From Streptomyces sp. TSRI0281 (GTDB taxonomy: Bacteria; Actinomycetota; Actinomycetes; Streptomycetales; Streptomycetaceae): DNA of 64,000 bases. The stretch is from contig NZ_LWLE01000037.1 of NCBI RefSeq assembly GCF_001905125.1, positions 372,001-436,000 of the forward strand, in the 5' to 3' direction. Positions 57,458 through 64,000 of this stretch are shown here, piece after piece; positions within the stretch are counted from its first letter, which is position 1; each line of letters begins with the position of its first letter. The notes beneath the pieces were generated by a model. It was not told where the DNA came from. It saw nothing but the letters and a program-made list of their open reading frames with translations, and did not search any database. The position numbers were made by a program, and so were the translations under genes.

Positions 57458-59346
57458 ATGGACATGGAAGTCACGGCGTGGTCATCGCTGCACAGTGCGA
57501 TGAACGCCCAGCAGGACCGGCGGCCCTTCTCCCGGGCCACCCTGGGCCGCATCGTGGCCTTCGCCCGGCCGCACCGCCGCCGAATGAACCGCTTTCTGCT
57601 GCTCAGCGTGGTCACCGCACTGCTCGCGGTCGCACGCCGGTACTCGCGGGGCGCGTCATCGACGCGATCGTGCAGGGCCGGGACACCGGCACGGTCACCC
57701 GGCTCGCCCTGCTGATCGCCCTCATCGCGGTCGCCGAGGCGGGGCTCGGCCTGCTCACCCGATGGCTGTCCTCCACCCTCGGCGAGGGGCTGATCCTCGA
57801 TCTGCGTACCGCGGTCTTCGACCATGTGCAGCGGATGCCGGTCGCCTTCTTCACCAGGACCCGTACCGGCGCGCTCGTCAGCCGGCTGAACAACGACGTG
57901 ATCGGCGCCCAGCGCGCCTTCAGCAATACGCTGTCCGGCGTCGTGTCCAACCTGGTGACCCTGTTGCTGACCCTCGCCGTGATGCTCACCATCTCCTGGC
58001 AGATCACCCTGCTCGCCCTGGTCCTGCTGCCGGTGTTCGTCGTGCCCGCCCGCCGGACGGGAGCGAAGATGGCGGGCCTCCAGCGCGAGGCCGCCAACCA
58101 CAACGCCACCATGGGCACCCAGATGACCGAGCGGTTCTCCGCCCCCGGCGCGACCCTGATCAAGCTCTTCGGGCGCCCCGCGGACGAGTCCGCCGAGTTC
58201 GCCGCCAGGGCCGGCCGGGTACGGGACATCGGCATCCGTACGGCCATGGCGCAGGCCACGTTCATCACCGCCCTCACCCTGGTCTCCGCCCTGGCGCTCG
58301 CCCTGGTCTACGGGCTCGGCGGCTACTACGCCCTGCGCGGCAGCCTGGAACCGGGCGCCGTCGTGGCCCTCGCCCTGCTGCTGACCCGGCTGTACGCCCC
58401 GCTGACCGCGCTGGCCGGTGCCCGGGTCGAGGTGATGAGCGCCCTGGTCAGCTTCGAGCGGGTCTTCGAGATCCTCGATCTGAAACCCCTGATCACCGAG
58501 AAGCCGGACGCCCGCCAGGTTCCCGACGGCCCGGTGTCCGTGGAGTTCGACGGGGTCTCCTTCGGCTACCCGTCCGCCGACAAGGTCTCCCTCGCCTCCC
58601 TCGAAGAGGTCGCGACGCTCGACAGCCGCGGTGGCACCGAGGTCCTGCACGACATCTCCTTCCGGGCCGAACCCGGCCGGATGATCGCCCTGGTCGGCTC
58701 CTCGGGCGCGGGCAAGTCGACGATCGCGCAGCTGCTGCCCCGGCTGTACGACGCGGATTCCGGTTCGGTACGGCTGAACGGCGTCGATGTACGCGATCTG
58801 AGCACCGACTCGATCCGGGACACGCTCGGCATGGTCACCCAGGACGGACACCTCTTCCACGAGTCCGTACGCGCCAACCTGCTCCTCGCCCGGCCCGGGG
58901 CCACCGAGGACGACATCTGGGACGCCCTGCGCCGGTCACGGCTCGACGGACTGATCGCGTCCCTGCCCGAAGGTCTGGACACGGTGGTGGGCGAGCGCGG
59001 CTACCGGCTCTCCGGGGGCGAGCGGCAGCGGCTGACCATCGCCCGGCTGCTGCTGGCCCGCCAGCGGGTCGTCATCCTCGACGAGGCGACGGCCCACCTC
59101 GACTCCACCTCGGAGGCGGCCGTTCAGGAGGCCCTGGCCGAAGCCCTGGAGGGCCGGACGGCCGTGGTGATCGCCCACCGGCTCTCGACCGTACGCGCCG
59201 CCGATCTGATCCTGGTCATCGAGGAGGGCCGGGTCGTGGAACGCGGTACGCACACCGAGCTGTTGGCCGCCCGGGGACGGTACGAGGAGCTGCACCGCAC
59301 CCAGTTCGAGCGGCCGTCGGCCCCCGAGGCGCACCCCGTCCACTGA
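57458..59346 (+). pseudogene. ABC exporter (fused TM and ATPase), single-base frameshift as read
   Basis: This is a fused export half-transporter of the MsbA/LmrA type. From the ATG at 57458 (MDMEVTAW, with CCGGAG 7 nt upstream) the frame reads through FSRATLGRIVAFARPHRRRM and LLSVVTALLAVA, then breaks. A missing base near 57631 moves the expected TPVLAGRVIDAIVQG into the next frame. From there the protein is intact to 59346: six TM segments, Walker A GSSGAGKSTI, signature YRLSGGERQRLTIARLLL and Walker B VVILDEATAHLDS. A real mutation would separate TM1 from the rest. A sequencing error is equally possible. It is expressed from a SoxR-type promoter and may export redox-active compounds. Confidence 0.8.
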
Positions 59347-59352
59347 ACCACC

Positions 59353-59390
59353 GGCCGCCGGGGACGCCCCGCCCCACCGGCCCGGCGGCC
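59353..59390. terminator. stem-loop between convergent ABC exporter and FkbM genes
   Basis: GGCCGCCGGG (59353-59362) pairs with CCCGGCGGCC (59381-59390), a 10-bp all-GC stem with an 18-nt loop, between the stop codons of two convergent genes. Confidence 0.7.
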
Positions 59391-59419
59391 CGGCGGCCGC
59401 ATCGCCCCGGCCTCACGAG

Positions 59420-60331
59420 TCAGGCGTACTCCTTCTCCCGCGGCGCGAAGATCAGGTTCCGGCTCCTGTCCGGTCGCTCCTCGGTGACCGGGACGAGCCG
59501 GCCCTCCGCCTCCGAGATCCACCGGAAGGTGTAGTCGAGATCGTCGAACGGCTCGGTGAGTGCCGCCAGTTGGGTGGACTGCAGGGCCTCCAGAATGATG
59601 ACGGGGCGGTCCCGCTCGATGAGGCGACGGGCCCCGGCCAGCACCCGGGGCTCGTGCCCCTCGACATCGATCTTGATCAGGTCGACCGGGGTGTCCCCCA
59701 GCTTCTCGTCCAGGGTGCACAGCTGGACGCGCGTGGTGAACGCGCTGGCCACCGGCCGGGCGAACTCCTCCAGCGAGGAACCGGTGGACAGCAGATTGGC
59801 CAGCGGGAAACGGATGTTGATATCCGCGCTCCCGGCCCGGTCGGAGACCCCGTTCTGGTGCAGCACGAGGTTCTTGATCCCGTTCGCCCGGTGGTTGACC
59901 GCCAGCCTGGCATGGATCGGGGGCACCGGCTCGAACGCGTGCACCGTCGCCCCGGGGGCGGCGAGGGCCGCGATCATCGCGTAGTAGCCGACGTGCGCAC
60001 CGACGTCGAGCACCGTGCGGCTCGTGGCGGCCAGCCGGCTCCAGTGGTACAGGCTTCCCTGTTCGTAGCCGAACCGGCCGTTCCATACGGTGTCGAGGGC
60101 GACGGCCTCGTCGTTGACGCAGAACATGACGAACGCGGGGCAGAGGCCCGACTCGACCTCCACCCACCCGTGGTACGGGAACGCCTTCCGGTGCCCCGTG
60201 AGGATGTCCGAGGTCGTGACCGGCCGGGTCCGCGCGGCCTGCCGTACGGTCCGCCGGTTCATCTCGTCGAGATCACGGACCCGGGTGCCGCGCGACGCGC
60301 CGTCCGACGAGATCTTGCGGAGGATCTTCAC
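59420..60331 (-). CDS. FkbM-family methyltransferase
   Basis: This is an SAM-dependent O-methyltransferase of the FkbM type, 303 residues. Motif I is TVLDVGAHVGYYAMIAAL, followed by GATVHAFEPVPPIHARLAVN. The C-terminal part contains VDLIKIDVEGHEPRVLAGAR, the typical family block. FkbM enzymes methylate hydroxyl groups on polyketides, sugars or lipids, and the target here is unknown. The GTG at 60331 has GGAG 5 nt upstream. A longer frame to 60448 is Arg/Pro-rich and unlikely. It is downstream of the PucR-type regulator on the same strand, 154 nt away. Confidence 0.91.
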   Translation of the reverse strand: MKILRKISSDGASRGTRVRDLDEMNRRTVRQAARTRPVTTSDILTGHRKAFPYHGWVEVESGLCPAFVMFCVNDEAVALDTVWNGRFGYEQGSLYHWSRLAATSRTVLDVGAHVGYYAMIAALAAPGATVHAFEPVPPIHARLAVNHRANGIKNLVLHQNGVSDRAGSADINIRFPLANLLSTGSSLEEFARPVASAFTTRVQLCTLDEKLGDTPVDLIKIDVEGHEPRVLAGARRLIERDRPVIILEALQSTQLAALTEPFDDLDYTFRWISEAEGRLVPVTEERPDRSRNLIFAPREKEYA

Positions 60332-60485
60332 ACGTGCTCCAGGGGAGGGATGAGGAAGGGGCGGCCGGGCACGTCGATGCTGCCGACAGCGGGAGTGCGC
60401 CGGGGGTCGGCAGAGTGAACACCGTGCGAAACCTCCCCCGTTCAGCACCGGGGCCGGCGGTTGGCGGGACGGCGGGCCGTGGATC

Positions 60486-61709
60486 TCACTGCGCCCCGAG
60501 CTGCTCCACGGCGGCCAGGGCGAGGGACAGTTCGACCGCGCCGGCCGGGTCGGTGAGTGTCCGTCCGGTGAGCTGCTCCAGGCGACGCAGCCGGTTGGAG
60601 ACGGTGTTGCGGTGGCAGTACAGGCGCTCGGCCGCGACGACCGAGGAGCCGCCCGCCCGCAGCCAGACGCCGAGCGTGGTCAGCAGCGTGCCGCACTCCT
60701 CCGCGGGGAGCGCGAGGACCCGCCCCAGAACCACCGTACGCAGCCGTCTGGCCAGGTCCGACTGGGCGGCGACCAGGGCGTCGGGCAGCCGTTCGTCGAG
60801 CAGCACGGTCGGCGCCCCGCCGGGCCGCCAGGTCCGCAGGGCCAGTTCGGCCAGCCAGCGCGCCCGCCCGAGGTCGGCCAGGGAGCCCACCACCGGGCTG
60901 ACCCCGGCCCGTACGTCGTAACCCGCCAGGTGCTTGCGGAGGTCCTCGGGGCTGCCGCTGCCCAGGGGCACCAGCCCGGTCTCGCCGTCCGCCCTGATCC
61001 GCCAGAGGATGCGCAGACCCGAGAAGAGTTCGGCGCCGGGATCGGACGACGGCGGGAGGGCACCGGGGACCGGCCGCAGGACGATGACGGCGTAGCGCCC
61101 GCGCTCGGGGAGCCCCAGGCGGGCGGCGGCCTCGGACGCGAGCCCGGCGGCCACACCCGATCCGTCGAGCAGGGCGTCGAGCAGCGAGTGGCGGCGCTCC
61201 TGGTCGCGGGCCGCACGGGCGGCCTCGGCCTGGCGGTAGGACTCGGCGACGGCGTCGGTGATCTGTTCCAGGACGTCCCAGACGACGGCGGCCGCGGGCA
61301 GCAGCACGGGCAGGGCGGTGGGGTGACGCTCGGCGATCACCTCGTACATCATCTCCCACAGCAGCCTGCCGCCCCGCCGGTAGCTGTGCAGCAGGGAGGC
61401 CAGCGGCAGTCCCTGCTCGACGCGGCGGCTCCCGGTGCTCATGGCGTCCTGGAGGTCCACCGGCAGGTTCTGCGCTGCCTGGGCGACACCGGTGAGCGCC
61501 TGGCAGAGATTGCGATGGATGCGGTCGCCCAGCTCCTTGCGGCCGATCAGCCTGGCGTACGCGGGGTCCTCGACGAGAATCTGCGCGGCCATCCGGTCGG
61601 CCGCCGGGGCGAACCGGCTCCGCAGCTCGTCCCGTACCTCCCCGATGAGCAGGGGCACGCTGACGGGCGGCGCACCGTCTGTGCGGGGTGACAGCGTCGT
61701 CGGCTCCAT
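60486..61709 (-). CDS. PucR/CdaR-type helix-turn-helix regulator
   Basis: This is a 407-residue regulator. The N-terminal half is the RsbT-co-antagonist-like helical domain (LGDRIHRNLCQALTGVAQAA, SLLHSYRRGGRLLWEMMYEV), a GGDEF-like middle domain follows, and a C-terminal PucR HTH closes the protein: VWLRAGGSSVVAAERLYCHR with NTVSNRLRRLEQLTG. The ATG at 61709 (MEPTTL) is used. It is divergent from the secreted lipase gene with a 207-nt gap, so regulation of lipid use is a natural guess. The nearby acyl-CoA synthetase supports that but does not prove it. Confidence 0.92.
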   Translation of the reverse strand: MEPTTLSPRTDGAPPVSVPLLIGEVRDELRSRFAPAADRMAAQILVEDPAYARLIGRKELGDRIHRNLCQALTGVAQAAQNLPVDLQDAMSTGSRRVEQGLPLASLLHSYRRGGRLLWEMMYEVIAERHPTALPVLLPAAAVVWDVLEQITDAVAESYRQAEAARAARDQERRHSLLDALLDGSGVAAGLASEAAARLGLPERGRYAVIVLRPVPGALPPSSDPGAELFSGLRILWRIRADGETGLVPLGSGSPEDLRKHLAGYDVRAGVSPVVGSLADLGRARWLAELALRTWRPGGAPTVLLDERLPDALVAAQSDLARRLRTVVLGRVLALPAEECGTLLTTLGVWLRAGGSSVVAAERLYCHRNTVSNRLRRLEQLTGRTLTDPAGAVELSLALAAVEQLGAQ

Positions 61710-61916
61710 GGCCGGTGAGGGTGGCACGCCCCGGCCGGAAACGGGAGACCCCTGACCGGAATTCCTTGCCGCCCCTGTGCACGGCGCACAACGCGGCACC
61801 GTCGGGTTTGGCACCCGGCAACCAATCCCGCCTCCGGGCTCGCGGTCCGGGACCCGGTGGTGTTGCCATGTGCGCCGACCCGGAGCCGCCGGGTCGACGA
61901 CATCCGGGAGGGCATC

Positions 61917-62885
61917 ATGTCCATCCGCATCCGGCTTCGGCGCACGGGACGCGCCGCAGCTCTGTGCGCGGCCGGGATCCTCATCACCGCCGGCCTCGGC
62001 GCCACCCACGCCGCGGCAGCCACCCCCACCGCTTCCCCCACCCCCACGACCCCCACCCCCACCGCTACCGCATCCACCGCCGACGCCGGAGGTGCGATCG
62101 ACGCGGCCAAGGCGCTGCAGGCGGTCGCGCTGCCCGGCGCGAACGACTGGAACTGCAAGCCGAGCGCCGCACACCCGCGCCCGGTCGTCCTGGTGCACGG
62201 CACCTTCGTGACCGGCACCCTGAACTGGATCGAACTGGCCCCGCTGCTCAAGGCCAGGGGCTATTGCGTGTTCGCGCCGACGTACGGCCGGATGCCCAAC
62301 ATCCCGGTGCTGGCCGCGATCGCCCCGATGGAGCGGTCGGCCGCCGAGCTGAAGACCTTCGTCGACGGTGTGCTCGCCGCGACCGGCGCTTCGAAGATCG
62401 ACATGGTCGGGCACTCCCAGGGCGGGCTGCTGCCGCGCTACTACCAGAAGTTCCTGGGCGGGGCGGAGAAGACCGAAAGGTACATCGCGCTCGCTCCGAC
62501 CAGCCACGGCACCACCCTGTCCGGCCTCGCCACCCTGTTGCAGAGCATCAAGGGCGCACCGGAGGCGCTGCTGGAGAGCTGGTGCCCCGGCTGCCTGGAC
62601 CAGACCCCTGGTTCGGCGTTCCTGCAGAAGGTCAACGCGGGCGGGGACACCGCGCCCGGTGTCGAGTACACCGTGATCTCCACGAAGCTCGACTACATCG
62701 TGACACCGGTCGCTTCGCAGTTCCTCCAGGGGCCGAACGTCCGCAACCTCTACACCCAGGACATGTGCTGGTACGACCTGGCCCAGCACGCCACGATGCA
62801 GGTCGACTCCGAGGTGCTGCACGAGGTGATGAACGTCCTCGATCCGGCCAACGCCACCAGGACGGGCTGCCGCATCCTCCCGTAG
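61917..62885 (+). CDS. secreted lipase/esterase (alpha/beta hydrolase)
   Basis: This is an exported lipase of 322 residues. The signal peptide is clear (GRAAALCAAGILITAGLGAT). A short Thr/Pro-rich linker follows. The hydrolase core has the oxyanion motif VVLVHGTFV, the nucleophile in DMVGHSQGGLLPRYYQ (Ser in GHSQG), and the catalytic His most likely in DLAQHATMQVD. Four cysteines (NWNCK, GYCV, WCPGC and others) could form disulfides. It fits the Streptomyces lipase class 2 family. The ATG at 61917 has GGGAGG at good spacing. It is 49 nt ahead of an acyl-CoA synthetase gene, so released fatty acids may be activated by the next product. Confidence 0.91.
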   Translation: MSIRIRLRRTGRAAALCAAGILITAGLGATHAAAATPTASPTPTTPTPTATASTADAGGAIDAAKALQAVALPGANDWNCKPSAAHPRPVVLVHGTFVTGTLNWIELAPLLKARGYCVFAPTYGRMPNIPVLAAIAPMERSAAELKTFVDGVLAATGASKIDMVGHSQGGLLPRYYQKFLGGAEKTERYIALAPTSHGTTLSGLATLLQSIKGAPEALLESWCPGCLDQTPGSAFLQKVNAGGDTAPGVEYTVISTKLDYIVTPVASQFLQGPNVRNLYTQDMCWYDLAQHATMQVDSEVLHEVMNVLDPANATRTGCRILP

Positions 62886-62934
62886 CACCGTCCCTACGCC
62901 CGTAGCCGCCCCTCCCGTTCACCAGGAGACCCCT

Positions 62935-64000
62935 GTGCTCAGCACCATGCAGCGTCATCCCCTGACCGTGACCACCCTGCTGCGTCACGGCGCCACCGTG
63001 CACGGCCGCAGCGAGGCGGTCACCTGGACGGGCGGGGCGGCCCGGCGCGCCACCTACGCGGAAGTCGCTCTCAGGGCGACCAGGCTGGCGGCCGCACTGC
63101 GCGGCCTCGGCGTCACCGGCGACCAGCGGGTGGCCACCCTGATGTGGAACAACCAGGAACACCTGGAGGCGTATCTCGCCATCCCCTCCATGGGCGCCGT
63201 GCTCCACACGCTCAATCTGCGGCTGCCCGCCGATCAGTTGCGGCACATCGCCCGTCATGCCGAGGACCGCGTCGTCCTGGCGGACGCGAGCCTGGTGCCG
63301 CTGATCGCCCCGCTGCTGCCCGGACTGCCCGCTGTCGAGCACCTCGTCGTCGTGGGCGAGGGACCGCTGCCGCACCTTCCCGGAGTACGGGTGCACCGCT
63401 ACGAGGAACTGCTCGCCTGCGCGCCGAGGGACTTCGACTGGCCGGAGATCGACGAGGACGCGGCTGCCGCGATGTGCTACACCTCCGGAACCACCGGCGA
63501 TCCCAAGGGAGTTGTCTACTCCCACCGTTCGATCTATCTGCACTCCATGCAGGTGTGCATGCCGGAAGCCCTCTGCCTGGACGACACGAAGCGCGCCCTC
63601 GCCGTCGTGCCGATGTTCCACGCCATGGCCTGGGGGTTGCCCTACGCCGCCTTCATGGCCGGCACCTCCCTCCTCCTCCCCGGCCCCCATCTCCAGGCCG
63701 AACCGCTGGCCGGGTTCATCGCCGCCGAGAAGCCGCACACGGCCGCCGCCGTGCCCACCGTCTGGGCGGCGCTGCTGGCCCACCTCGACACGCACGGCGG
63801 CGACGTGTCCTCGCTGCGTGAGGTCCTGGTCGGCGGCGCGGCCTGCCCGCCGTCGCTGATGACCGGCTTCGAGGAGCGGCACGGCGTACGGGTCGTCGCC
63901 GCCTGGGGCATGACCGAGACCTCACCGCTCGGTACGGTCGCCAGGGCGCCGCATCATGTCCGCTCCCCGGAAGGGGCCATGCTCTACCGCTCCACGGCCG
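62935..64000 (+). CDS. long-chain fatty-acid-CoA ligase (partial, runs off window)
   Basis: This is an adenylate-forming acyl-CoA synthetase. The AMP-binding signature CYTSGTTGDPKGVVYSHRS is near residue 180, and VVAAWGMTETSPLGTVARAP is the A5 region near residue 325, so the adenylation N-domain is almost complete and the flexible C-domain is outside the window. The GTG at 62935 has AGGAG 6 nt upstream. It probably activates fatty acids for beta-oxidation, and its position behind a secreted lipase gene makes that attractive. Chain length cannot be deduced. Confidence 0.92.
   Translation, partial: MLSTMQRHPLTVTTLLRHGATVHGRSEAVTWTGGAARRATYAEVALRATRLAAALRGLGVTGDQRVATLMWNNQEHLEAYLAIPSMGAVLHTLNLRLPADQLRHIARHAEDRVVLADASLVPLIAPLLPGLPAVEHLVVVGEGPLPHLPGVRVHRYEELLACAPRDFDWPEIDEDAAAAMCYTSGTTGDPKGVVYSHRSIYLHSMQVCMPEALCLDDTKRALAVVPMFHAMAWGLPYAAFMAGTSLLLPGPHLQAEPLAGFIAAEKPHTAAAVPTVWAALLAHLDTHGGDVSSLREVLVGGAACPPSLMTGFEERHGVRVVAAWGMTETSPLGTVARAPHHVRSPEGAMLYRSTA

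Overview
The window reads as very high G+C actinobacterial chromosome, and almost every gene looks like Streptomyces. Coding sequences have strongly G/C-biased third positions, GTG and TTG starts are common, and 4-nt ATGA overlaps join many genes. Developmental and stress-regulator families (WhiB, SigB/F-type sigma factor, SpoIIE-type phosphatases, HATPase anti-sigma-like proteins, an XRE/DUF5753 regulator, a SapA-like spore protein) sit beside secreted hydrolases and secondary-metabolism genes. I found no tRNA, rRNA, CRISPR array, transposase or integrase. The window opens inside an SDR gene and closes inside an acyl-CoA synthetase gene.

Layout. 1-6.6 kb: TetR/SDR pair, a membrane SpoIIE-type phosphatase preceded by DosR-like boxes, a GNAT and quinone-oxidoreductase pair, a VOC protein, and a SigB/F-family sigma gene preceded by five 13-bp iterons. 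6.7-10.6 kb: a coupled metY-metX-molybdoenzyme operon. 10.7-13.3 kb: SnoaL-like protein, CbiZ, and a PRC-barrel/DUF2382 stress protein. 13.4-20.6 kb: a discrete lipid or polyketide-like locus (KAS III, two active-site-complete KAS II, acyl-CoA oxidase, ACP) whose far border is a broken siderophore ABC ATPase fused to a 169-bp duplicated piece of the oxidase gene. 20.8-29.6 kb: PfkB kinase, orphan binding protein, reprolysin-like protease, divergent LysR/MFS pair around a 27-bp palindrome, BrkB-like protein, cupin, subtilase. 29.7-32.0 kb: P450 and rppA (tetrahydronaphthalene synthase), the known melanin-type pair.

32.4-51.9 kb is largely plant-polysaccharide and sugar metabolism: an alpha-L-rhamnosidase with a legible promoter and operator, a YtfQ-R-T-YjfF-like ABC operon with its LacI regulator and an aldose epimerase, a giant secreted GH2 enzyme, and the wreck of a rhamnogalacturonan lyase. 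It is interrupted by an Otr(A)/TetM-type ribosomal protection gene whose start is overlapped by a 36-codon leader ORF. 49.2-55.4 kb holds a SapA-like protein and a signalling island (two HATPases, SpoIIE phosphatase, WhiB, XRE/DUF5753). 55.6-64 kb: RNase HI, a DUF6629-like membrane protein, a SoxR-box ABC exporter that is frameshifted as read, an FkbM methyltransferase, a PucR-type regulator, a secreted lipase and an acyl-CoA synthetase.

No wholly new machine is certain here. The best candidates for something undescribed are the KAS/ACP/acyl-CoA-oxidase locus, the 13-bp iteron array before the sigma gene, the leader ORF of the ribosomal protection gene, and several unusually clear operators (LysR/MFS, XRE/HATPase, GH2, rhamnosidase). 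Functions are from family recognition by eye. No database search or structure prediction was run.
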